NCBI GenBank assembly: GCA_037176885.1
Contig: JAWWNJ010000028.1
Span: 1,426,001-1,490,000 of the forward strand
DNA from: Favolaschia claudopus
Lineage: Eukaryota; Basidiomycota; Agaricomycetes; Agaricales; Mycenaceae
Reading direction: 5' to 3'
Length of the DNA stretch: 64,000 bases
How positions within the stretch are numbered: the stretch's first letter is position 1; the number at the start of each line of letters is the position of its first letter. The position numbers were made by a program, and so were the translations under genes. Of this stretch, positions 35,776 to 46,143 are shown piece by piece. The notes under the pieces are model-generated. The model made no database searches and was not told the origin of the DNA. It was given only the letters and a program-made list of their open reading frames with translations.

Positions 35776-36752
35776 GTCGCCATTCTCCCCCATAACTTAG
35801 CACCATAAGCAAAAGTCGTCAAGGAAGTCGTTGAATCAAATTTTCGATAGCTCTGAAAAGACCGCCGGGGCTTCTAACTTCTCGCTTCGAGATTGCACTC
35901 CTCAGGATGCCTTCGGGGTTGATGCGTGGACCGCAAGACAGGGATATCAATGGCTGAGGCTTTCGAACAAGTCTACTCAAAGTCTACTACGGCGCTGTTA
36001 AGCAATCGAGGTACTTATCCGAGTCGTTCTATTCCGCTAAATCAGATTTTTCGCCAGCTGACTCGTTTTACGCAGGATTCTCCTCCTCTCAACGGTTTGT
36101 CTCTCTCTCGCGACGGCGCGCACGGCAAAGACAATATCGTATCCGGAAAAGGAAATCACTTGTGCTTCGACCTTGTGGAGAGAATGGAGCGCATACAACG
36201 CACAGGCTCTAATGAAACATATAAAGCCCTGTGTTCTAAGTTACCACTATCTCAAGCCGTCACACGTCGATATTCACGCCGCTCTCCGACTCTTTGCGGT
36301 ACCTTGAAATCAAGCTCTCCCTCCCTCCCTCCCTCGCTCATTCTCTCTCCAAATCACTCATCGTCGCTTTTCTCGGTCTTTGTCGTGCGTCCACATTCCG
36401 CCCATTCTTTTCGTAAACCTTCTGCATCTCACTCTATACTCGTACACGCCAGATTCATGGGCAAAAAGTCACTGATGATCCTCGGACCGAGTCCGATCCC
36501 AGGCGTCTGTGCTCGGCCGTCGCAGCTCGGCCTCACCTCCCGCTACTCTCGAGGATCCTGCAATTACCATTCCTGGTTGCCGACAAACAACCCGGTCCGA
36601 AAACGCAATGAAACTCTGGTCATCGACATATTTGGAGTGTCACAATTTATAGTTGGAGCGTTCCGGGAGAAAAACACAATGTGTGTCATGGTATTCCTCG
36701 AATTCCCCGCGAACTAAATGTCAAAATGACCCGTCCCGTCCTATAACCCACG
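35776..36752. other. No supported gene
   Basis: An open frame at 35926-36717 (plus, ~260 codons) is Ser/Arg-rich and has no recognisable domain. A CCCT microsatellite lies near 36318-36338. The left part is the continuation of the target into which the outer transposon inserted. Confidence 0.4.
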
Positions 36753-36760
36753 TTCACATT

Positions 36761-37375
36761 TAGTGTTTTGCCGGCCCTGGCTCAAAGCCAGAAGCCAGCC
36801 AAGCCAAGCCATGGCTTGAGCAAGCCAGGCCAAGCCATTTCTCTGGCTTTGTCTGGCTCTGGCTCCTGGCTTGAAAATTTCCGGGCCAAGCCAAGCCAGG
36901 TAAGCCATGGCTTTGGACATTCCCTTTGGCAGGTAAAATCGACTCATATTTAATGAATGGAGGACGCTTTGAGGCAAAGATTACCTGCATAGAATCGTTT
37001 CCCAACACTCCTCTGCAAATTTTCCGACGAACACTACAGATTTCGACGACCAAGTCAGTACCACTTCCAAATTAGGAAGGTCATACTGACGGTCGAGAAG
37101 GGGAAGTTGCAGCGAAAACATCAGGGGAGAGCTCTGCGAGTTTCGATAATGTAAGTATCGTATCTCTGTGCTATAATAATGTTATTCAACCTATATGGCA
37201 CATCAAAATAAAGCAAACCAAAAATTAGTGACAAGCCATGGCCCGAGCCAGCGGCTTTGGCTTGGCCCTGGCTTTCGCTGGCTCACGGCTCTGGCTTCAA
37301 AATATCTGAGCCAAAGCCAGATAAAGCCAGGCCAAAGCCATGGCTTTCGGGCCAAGCCAAGCCAGGAAAACACTA
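36761..37375. mobile_element. hAT-like MITE with subterminal palindromes, 615 bp
   Basis: It is bounded by TAGTGTTTT / AAAACACTA inverted ends, with similarity continuing inward (CCTGGCTTGGCTT against GCCGGCCCTGGCT). An 8-bp direct duplication TTCACATT flanks it at 36753-36760 and 37376-37383. TAGTG fits the hAT YARNG terminus. Both ends hold dense arrays of AAGCCATGGCTT-like palindromes and GCCAAGCC units, typical of transposase-binding subterminal repeats. It has no coding capacity. It lies 66 bp beyond the stop codon of the Zn2Cys6 gene at 37442. Confidence 0.88.
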
Positions 37376-37441
37376 TTCACATTCGAAGTGGATGAATCTG
37401 TAACATACAATACTGGTATCCGTCGCGAAAGCATAGGAAAT

Positions 37442-40262
37442 TCAATCTTTGAAAGGGCTGCTGCTACTCTCATTCCAAGCCTGCGCAGACCTCCACGGAC
37501 ACTGAAGTTTCCAAACCGGTAAAGTGCCTTCGACATCGGCCGCTCGAAAATCCTTGTCGAGTGCAGGCCACAATACACTTCTCCATTCTTCATTGTTGGC
37601 ATCCCAACCCCGGGCTAGATATTCGTGCGGCGGAATGTCCGGCGAGACAGTTTCGCTGCATCGGCGATTGAATCTCGGAACCACCGCCAGAAGCTTGTTA
37701 GTGCTGGGGACAATGGGCTTTTGCACTGTGGCAACGGAAAGCGAAATGGTACCAGACTTGTGTTGATCTTCCTGGGCTAAACAGCTGTATTGATGCAGAT
37801 TTGTCTGGTTGAGCGCTGCGAATCACTCACGTTGAAATTGATAGGAGCTTTTAGCAAGCTTGATCAATTGTTGTTCAGAGATGCAGAGCGCTTTTGGGGT
37901 TCTAATATTGTCAAGGTAATTCTGCAAAACATTGAGCTTTTCAATGAACCTAACTCTCGCAGTCAACTGACGTTTACTGACCGTCAATAATACTAAAACA
38001 CCCCGTATTTTTGCTTTCTCAGTACTTGCTTCCGAGCGATGAAAGATATCCGCGGCAGGGACATCTCTGAAACCTAGCGCAAGTTTAGAGTGGTGGGCGC
38101 AATCGGAATGTTTTCACACACCGGGGGGAACAAATTGATGCCCATTCCTACACGCACTTGGATCGGTTCGGAGTTTTGTCTAAACAGTGCATCCTGCGGC
38201 TGGTATGCGATGTTGTAGGACGAAAACGATCTGCCCCCATTGTCCCATTCGTCGCCTGGTTCGTAATCGACCCTACATTTAGGCAAAACCTGCAGAGGAG
38301 TCAGGATGCGGAAGTTGAATCAAGCGACCTTCCCGCCTTGTTATCAGTGGCTTCCATCGTCAAGTTGTTGTTCCAGTTGTATGAAAACGACGAAGTGAGC
38401 AAGGGACTCCCTTGGGAAAATCCAAAGCTGGCTTTGACCCCTTGTTGAGTTTCTCGCTGTTTTCCGTGTTTGTATATCTTATCCGGTTGTTCAAATCCAC
38501 GGTGCAGGCTAAATGAGGGGTATGAGTCTCAAACATCAAGAAATTGAATTTAAATTACAATGTCCGCTCAACAATTGACGCCGCTCGGTGAGCAATGAAT
38601 CCAAAATTAGCGTATGAACGATCGACTTGGGTTTCGCGCGGCCGCGTTTCGATCGTGATGTCAAACAAAGAAATGACTTCCGGTTGAGATAATGGGCGTG
38701 TCAGATCCGCGAGATCAATAGGTATGTCGGTATCACGATTGATTTTGAACTATGGTGCGAATGAAATGAATATTATTTTATGATGAGTTGTGCTGACCTT
38801 GAAGGAGCAGCCTAGGATAACCGCGTAACGTCGAAGGTCGTCGACTTGGAGATCAAGTTTGACGCGCGTTCTGTGTAGAGGACTCTCCCATTGATCGTCA
38901 GTCGTTGGTGGGCATCCACCGTCTCCACCGTCTCCTCCACCTGCACCACTTCCAAATCTTAGTGCGTCATCCGCTACAGGGTGGCGGTTTTGAGCTGCAG
39001 CATGATCGTAGTTTCCTTCACCATCTTCGTTATCCCCTGGTTTTGTCCGGAGGGTGTGAATCCGTCCTCTTCGTCCCAGGAATGGCTGCGGTTGTTGTCG
39101 CTCGAGTTATATTCGCCGTCCCTCGGATTGTTGTGGGTGTTAAAATTGGGTGGATCGGGTGATCTGAAGCAACCGTCAGAATAGATTTATATCCAGCAAA
39201 ACCCATAGCGCACGAACAGCAAAGTTGGAGCAGGATCGTGATCAGTTGGACGTACTATGACGGAAAAGCCCGACGAGTTTGCGAGTGACTGCACCGTATA
39301 AGCGATATCCGTGTTTTCGACCACACCGAATATTGCCAAGGCAGATTCTTCGGCGGACAGCATACAGGGAAGAAGATTAGTGATTCGCGCTCGAATGCCG
39401 ATGCAACAAGCAGCGTCCCAATTGCTTTCTAGCCATGCTGCCGCATCTTTTGGGTCGTATAGGGCACCACTGATTAAGCCACTGCCAGAATCCAGGGAAC
39501 GCAGACCGTTCGGAGTAAAGGAGTGCTCTGCGGGTCTGGATAGTGGCAATGAGATCAGACAATATCGACCGTAGGAAAGAATAGAACCAAAGACACTCAC
39601 TTCGGTCTGTTTCGTTCGTGAGGCGAGTATATCAAAAAAGCTTCGGACTGTGACTCTTGTCCCCGCTTTCTCAAAGACGTAGCTATAGCCTATAGCAAAG
39701 GATGACAATCCTGTCGCTTCTTGTGACCAAGGTCGCAAAGACGACGGGATGCCGGGCAAAGGAAGGTACTGTGTATCAAGATTAAATGCACTAGTTGGGA
39801 GTTGGTGCGCCGAGCTCGAGCGTGGAGAGTGGTCATCAGAATTGGAATCCGGGAGGGATTGCTGGGGGTGCCCCCATCCTTGTGTGGAGAGAAGGGCATA
39901 GTTGGCAAGACCAGTATTGGAAAGGCTGCTACTAGAAGCCAGAGGGTACGAGGAATGCGAGTAGTAGGTGTACGCAGGTTGACTGCTGGGAGGGTGACTT
40001 GACGCAGTTGGATACACTGACTCAGAAGTCTCGAGTCCAGCGTATTGGCAAGGGAGATTCTTTCGAGAGCAGCGCTCACAGGGTGGCTCATTCATCGCAT
40101 CCTCCGTGACGATGCACTGACAAGCAAAGTCAGGGGAAACAGAGAAGGAGACAGAAAGAGCAATAGGAAGAACACCTTAATCTTCCGCTTTCTACATTGC
40201 AGGCACGCAACGTGGAGCCGTCTTCTCCGGGTAAATAACCCTGACTGTGGACCATCTGCCAT
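37442..40262 (-). CDS. Zn2Cys6 protein with uncharacterised C-terminal region, paralogue 1
   Basis: This is a putative transcription factor. ATG at 40262 gives MADGPQSG then VACLQCRKRKIK. An intron follows and C...EPPCERCSRKNLPC completes the binuclear zinc cluster. Next is a Ser/Tyr/Pro-rich linker (40040-39680) and then a multi-exon C-terminal region I do not recognise. That region holds DPKDAAAWLESNWDAACC, LLPCMLSAEESALAIFG, SLANSSGFSVIVRPTDHD, WESPLHRTRVKLDLQVDD, LSQPEVISLFDITIETRPRE, MPKCRVDYEPGDEWDN, YNIAYQPQ and PPHEYLARGWDANNEEW. It ends at TGA 37442-37444. The same blocks in the same order occur at 43129-45600, and without the same cluster at 53647-56303. Roughly ten exons; joins are approximate and small frame disruptions cannot be excluded. 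A helicase-family MITE lies 27 bp upstream of the ATG and a hAT MITE 66 bp past the stop. Confidence 0.7.
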
Positions 40263-40289
40263 TGTTCCAAGGGCGATCCAATGTCGAAC

Positions 40290-41144
40290 TAGGTTCGGAT
40301 CAAGCCGCCTTCTCAACTCACATGACATTCACGTGCGGACACACGGATTCTGAGAAGGGGCTTGTGCCAAGATCAAGAAAAAGAGGGATGTCTTGAGCTC
40401 AGTCCAGGAGCTCAGCCGTTGGCGGAATCCCTTCTCTGTAAGTGTATAATATGTACCTGAGATGTATTCAAGCAGCATGAGCTACTCAGATTATTATTTT
40501 ATGCCCGTGTTGCTTCAATACAGCCCGCTGATGCTACGCTTCGACGAGCAAGAAAAGGCTGCAAAAATCCTCCACTCAGGAGTCAACATTTGTTTTTTGG
40601 TCCCAAATTTTCCTGAACATATGTATGGATGTCAAGTATGCTTTCTGTGTGATTTTTGAGTTTCTTTATGTCTCTGCGTCCACTAGGAATATGGTTTGCA
40701 ACTTGGCAAGCGCGTTTGTCACGCATGTCACATACGTGACATTTCACCCATCGCAGCGAAATTTGCATTCCTTGGGCGAAGCATTGGATTTCATAGCAAA
40801 ATTGTGGTTGAGAAGTTGTAGTACATAATCATATTGGCCACTCCGAGGCAGAACTAGTTGCATATAGCTGAAAATCAAGGTGATCCATAGAGGTTTAGAA
40901 AATACCGAAACAAGCACAAAGTCCAAAGATAGGACACTAAAATCGAGGTATTTTATCAATTCAGATGCATGAGCATATGGGTATGCTTCTATTAACCAAG
41001 CTTGAACTTGTTTCAAGAGCGTTGGTGCTGAATTACGGGCAGTAGACAATCATGAGGACATTGGCCTTTTTTGGTAGTTTGGACCAAGCCTCTCTCCGAG
41101 TTAGTCCGGCTTGCCCGGACCGGAGAAGGCTTGTTCCGAACCTA
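40290..41144. mobile_element. Non-autonomous element of the helicase/DUF6589 transposon family
   Basis: This 855-bp element has ends TAGGTTCGGATCAAGCC / GGCTTGTTCCGAACCTA and a 9-bp duplication ATGTCGAAC at 40281-40289 and 41145-41153. Its left ~110 bp and right ~90 bp closely match the corresponding ends of the 6.5-kb element at 28086-34556. It contains no coding sequence. It sits just upstream of the Zn2Cys6 gene at 40262 and may alter that gene's promoter. The equivalent sites upstream of the paralogues at 45600 and 63910 lack it. Confidence 0.9.
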
Positions 41145-41153
41145 ATGTCGAAC

Positions 41154-42785
41154 GAAGAATCTGAATCTGGTGAAAAGTGAACGGTGAAGTGAGGGTCTGC
41201 ATAAAGCTATGTAGCCGTTGACACATAGTACGCCGAGGCCGAAAGCTGTGAAATGATCATGTTGAATAGGTTTTCAGATCACTGCGGTTGCCAGGCTCTA
41301 TGTCATTCCCTGATCCAATGAGCGTGCATTCTACGGCACCTACTTTGGCGGCATTGAGATAGATTGAGATCTGAAGCACAGCAGTTGAGAGGGACTCTAT
41401 CGGTGTGAAAAACGGAATAAAATGGAATACTTGCCAGCGCGCTAGCTACTCCAGTGCTATTCCCGTGTCGACAGCAATTCGCGGCACAGAACTGAGAATG
41501 ACGGGACGGTGTAGCCGAAAGGGGACAAACCGACCATCAGCGAAGTCGACAACGAGGCCCTGATTGAGCTGAGGACTCAGGACTAGTGTTGCCGCGGCTC
41601 GGCTTTGGCTAGCTCGGCTCGGGCCGGAGATTTTTTTCGATTTTCTTGCCCTTTTTGGGCCAAGAAACTCGGTGTCACCCGTCACCAAAGTTCAGTTCCC
41701 GACCGGCCGTAACACATAGCGTAAACAACCGGTGCAATCAGTACAGTATGCGTAGGTACGGGTTCCGAACAAGTTGCTATGTGGCTGTCGACAACAACGT
41801 TCTCAACTTGATGAAGCTGGAAGCGGCATGGATGCCGAATATCAAATCGCGCCGAACTCCATCGGCATTGAACTAGAGACGGCGGTTCGTGGGTTCGGCC
41901 AAGTGGTACGGCTGGTTCCCAGCCGCCAGCCTTGAAGGAATCGAGTTTCACCGACTTCAAATGTTCCGGAAGGCACGCAACGTTGACGTTTACTATGGCA
42001 ACGGACCATCTGCCTCAAAATAAACATCACTGATTCACTGCTGGGCCGCTTTCCCACGGTTGAATGTACGTTGAAATAAAGCTGGTAAGGTCGATGAGCG
42101 GCAGAGCCCGCTACGGGTACCCGACCTCGATAAATTTACATTTAAGTAATAGGAAAAAAATGTAACAACAGACGTCTAGACGCTATCGCCAGAATTGGCG
42201 AGAGGACGGTGCAGCTCTTGAACTAGCAAGCAACATTAACAGGACTGTATATAAGGTTGGATGTTGTTCAAGTCAAGTTGCTGAATAATTGAGGAGGAAA
42301 TCAAATAAATTGTATCAAAGAGACCACCGGGGAGGCAAAACAAATCGAAAAATTTAACAGAGAGTCAGGCTTGTCGCTGTCTGACCTGACAGAATCCTGA
42401 GGCAAACCGCAAGTCTTGAGTTGAAAATATAATTGATTCCTCTTTTTCCAATATCCTGGAGGCAGATGAGTTGCATGATGAGCCAGTCATCAGTTTTGAG
42501 AGTGACTCTTGCTGCACAACTCCTCAAGGGTCAGACTCAGAGCAAAAGAGCAAACGAAAGTTCAAGTTGAATTTGAGTTGAATGACACGAGAGAGATCAC
42601 GCAAAAACAGTGCTTGCGCAAAAAATGCTGACGAAAAGGAGAGTTTACTGCAAGATGCCGATTTGAAAGGTCCCCTAAAACCCTTACCTAAAGGTAGCGG
42701 GAATGTCTTCTCTACTTTTGTTCACAAACGACGGGGTATGTACATATTCTATCTTATTCGAAGCGGAGAAATCTTCGACCTACAA
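41154..42785. other. No supported gene
   Basis: This is the 5' region of paralogue 1 and the 3' side of paralogue 2. A short acidic coding-like stretch around 42455-42590 (NILEADELHDEPVISF) has no recognised domain. The first ~100 bases match the upstream regions of the other paralogues. No RNA gene or clean element was seen. Confidence 0.45.
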
Positions 42786-42787
42786 TA

Positions 42788-43087
42788 GGGTGTTTCAGAT
42801 ATCTCAATTCTGCTCAACTTTGGGTCCAACTTTGGTGTCAACTTTGTCCCAACTTGGAGTCCGATTTCGAGGGTCGAGGCCAATTTTTGGGCCGTAGGAA
42901 TGAGCTGAAGTCGAGCGGAAAGTTGGAGAGTGGAAGTTGGAGTGAAAGTCAGGATGCAAGTCGTGGTCCGAAGCACGACTTGCATCCCAACTTCGAAATC
43001 GGACTCAAATTCGAATTTGCAACTTTCAAAATTGGACATCAAGTTGGAACCAAAATCGGGCGCAAAGTTGGGATATCTGAAACACCC
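42788..43087. mobile_element. MITE with TA duplication, 300 bp
   Basis: Inverted ends GGGTGTTTCAGATATCTCAA and its near-complement (one mismatch) are flanked by TA on both sides (42786-42787, 43088-43089). TA duplication suggests the Tc1/mariner group. The interior is made of repeated AACTT / AAGTT-containing units in both orientations. It lies 42 bp beyond the stop of paralogue 2. Confidence 0.8.
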
Positions 43088-43128
43088 TAATACTAATACT
43101 TATCCATCGCGAACTCAGAATAGGAAAT

Positions 43129-45600
43129 TTAATCTTTGAATGGGCTGCTGCTACTCTCATTCCAAGCCTGCACAGACCTCCACGGACACCGAAGATTCCA
43201 AACCGGTAAAGTGCCTTCGAGATCGGCCGCACGAGAATTTTTGTCGAGTGCAGGTCACAGCACACTTCTCCACTCTTCATTGTTGACATCCCAGCCTCGG
43301 GCTAGATGTTCGTGTGGCGGAATGTCCGACGAGACAGTTTCGCTGCGTGGGCGATTGAATCTCGGAACCCCCGTCAGAGGTTTGTTAGTGGCGGGGACAA
43401 TTGGCTTTTGCACTGTGGCAACGGTACTGGAGTTGGACTGATTGTCCTGGGCTAAACAGTTATATTAATGCAGATTTGTCTAGTTTAGCTGTGAATCACT
43501 GACGTTGAAATTGATAGGAGCTTTTAGCAAGCTTGACCAGTTGTTGTTCAGAGATGCAGAGCGCTTTTGGAGTTCTAATGTTGTCAAGGTAATTCTGCAA
43601 TACATTAAGCTGTTCAATTAGCGCTCACTTTCGGAGTCAAATGGCGTCTACTGACCGTCAATAATACTAAAACACCCCGTATTTTTGCTTTCGACGTTGA
43701 ATCCGACACCCAGATCAGTACTTGCTTCCGAGCGATGAAAGATATCCGCGGCAGGGACATCTCTGAAACCTAGCGCAAGTTTAGAGTGGTGGGCGCAATC
43801 GGAATGTTTTCACACACCGGGGGGGACAAATTGATGCCCATTCCTACACGCACTTGGATCGGTTCGGAGTTTTGTCTAAACGGTGCTTCCTGCGGCTGGT
43901 ATGCGATGTTGTAAGATGAAAACGATTTGCCTTCATGGTCCCAATCGTCGCCTGGTTCATAATCGACCCTACATTTAGGCAAAACCTGGAGAGGAGTGAG
44001 GATGTGGAAGGTGAATCAAGAGACCTTCCCACTTTGTTATCAGTGGCTTCCATCGTCAAGTTGTTGTGCCGGTTGTATGGAAACGACGAAGTAAGGAAAG
44101 GCCTTCCTTGAGAAAATCCGAAGCTGGCTTTGACTTCTTGTTGACTTTCTTGGTGGTTTCCGCGTTGATAGATCTCATCCGGTTGTTCAAATCCACGGTG
44201 CAGGCTAGATTAGGGTGGATTACTCTCCAAACATCAAGGAACAAGATTTAAATTACAATGTCCGCTCAGCAATTGACGCCGCTCGGTGAGCAATGAATCC
44301 AAAGTTAGCGTATGAACGATCAACTTGGGTTTCATGAGGCCGCGTTTCAATCGTGATGTCAAACAAAGAAATGACTTCCGGTTGAGATAATGGGCGTGTC
44401 AGGTTCACGTTACGATTGATTTTGAACTATAGTGACAATGAAATGAATATCATTCACGATGAGTTGTACTGACCTGGAAGGAGCAGCCCAGGATAACCGC
44501 GTAGCGTCGGGCGTCATCGGCTTGGAGATCGAGTTTGACGCGCGTTCTGTGTAGAGGGCTCTCCCATTGATCGTCAGTCGTCGGTGGTTGTCCACCGTCT
44601 CCTCCATCTCCTCCACCTGCACCGTCTCCAAATCGTGGGTCATAGCGGATTTGAGGTACAACATGATCGTAGTTTCCTTCGTCGTCTTCGTTCTCCCCTG
44701 GGGTTTGTCCGGAGGTTGAGAATCCGGCTCCGTCCCAAGAATGGCTGCGGTTGTCATTGCTCGACTGATGCCCATCCCTCTGATTGTTGTTGGTGTTGAA
44801 ATCGGGTGGATCGGGTGGTCTGAAGCAATATTCAAAATGAATTTATATTCAGCAAGGCCCATAGCACGCACAACAAGGTTAGAGCAGGATCGTGATCAGT
44901 CGGACGTACTATGACGGAAAAGCCCGACGCGTTTGCCAATGACTGCGCCACATAAGCGATCTCCGTGTTTTCGACCACACCAAATATCACCAAGGCAGAT
45001 TCCTCGGCAGACAGCATACATGGAAGAAGATTAGTGATTTGCGCTCGAATGCTGATGCAACAAGCACTGTCCCAATTGCTTTCGAGCCATTCTGCCGCAT
45101 CTTTAGGGTCGTACAGGGCAGTTGTGCGTTCTTCAATCGAGGCGGAATCCAGGGAACACAGACCATTCGGGGTAGATGAGTATTCTGCAGTTCTAGACAG
45201 TAGCATGAGATTAGACAACATCGATCGCAGGAAGACATGAATAGAAATCAAGAAACCAACAAGAAACTCACTTGGATGTATTCCGTTCATGGGGCGTGTA
45301 AATCAGAAACGCTTCGGACTGTGACTTTGATGCAGGTATCGCTGCGTATGCCGACTTGGAAGTCTCGGAAGTCTCGAACCCAGCGTATTCGCATGGTAGA
45401 TTCTTTAGAGAGCAGCGCGTACAGGGGGACCTACTCATCGGATCCCCCGAGTTGCGGCACTGACAAGCAAAGTCAGGGGAAACAGAGAAAGAGGCAGGAA
45501 AGGAGGGAAAACAAACCTTGACCTTGCGCTTTCGACATTGCAAACAAGAAATGGGGGCCGGGCATCTGATGAGTCCTGCCAACCGTGGACCATCGGCCAT
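43129..45600 (-). CDS. Zn2Cys6 protein with uncharacterised C-terminal region, paralogue 2
   Basis: This is a tandem paralogue of the gene at 37442. ATG at 45600 gives MADGPRLAG, then CLQCRKRKVK, an intron, and C...SPCTRCSLKNLPC (zinc cluster). The linker is much shorter than in paralogue 1. Shared blocks follow: DPKDAAEWLESNWDSACC, LLPCMLSAEESALVIFG, SLANASGFSVIVRPTDHD, WESPLHRTRVKLDLQADD, ETRPHETQVDRSYANFG, FEQPDEIYQRGNHQ, MPKCRVDYEPGDDWDH, YNIAYQPQ and ending PPHEHLARGWDVNNEEW. TAA is at 43129-43131. Intron positions appear the same as in paralogue 1. Nuclear DNA-binding regulator by inference from the zinc cluster; targets are unknown. Minor degeneration cannot be ruled out without alignment. 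Confidence 0.7.
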
Positions 45601-46143
45601 TGTTTCGACCTCAAGCTCGATGCAGGGTCAGATACACAACCTGAATCTAGTATCTACAGAAAAGTAGACGGTGAAGTTAGTGATTACGAGGAGCTGCGGC
45701 ACAGAGTGTTAGTGGATACTTAGGGCTATGCCCTTGACAACCATCCGAGGCTGAAAGTTGCAAGAAAGCTGTGAAATCGAAGCCAAAAACACGTATCTTG
45801 CATCGTTCCCGAGTTGTCCGAGCGTCTATACGATATTCGACTTGTTCGCTCCAACCTAAAGACGATGTTCGGGCAGCAACGTTTCAAAACCTAAGCTGGT
45901 CTACAGGATATCCCGCCGACAATTCTCGGGGGCTTTTCGCGAACTGCAAAGTTGGACTCGAACCATGTACTTAGTACCGAAAGCTGTATAGTGTGCCGAT
46001 TGTCACAGCGTGGGGCGGTGCGCGCCAGTGCGCACCTGGCACCGACTTCAGAGACTTGATGTTTGACAAATACGACAACTACAACGATACTTGGAGAAGG
46101 GGCGGCACAACAACACTAACAGTCAGCTCTCAACATAGTACAT
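45601..46143. other. Intergenic, no supported gene
   Basis: This is the 5' region of paralogue 2 and the 3' flank of the PARP-UBC gene. Nothing further is recognised. Confidence 0.5.

Noticed and set aside
35926..36717. ~260-codon plus-strand open frame
   Set aside because: It has low-complexity Ser/Arg content, no domain, and includes a CCCT microsatellite.
45930..45975. Possible tRNA T-arm on the minus strand (GGTTCGAGTCC)
   Set aside because: The T-stem does not pair and no acceptor, D or anticodon arms can be formed.
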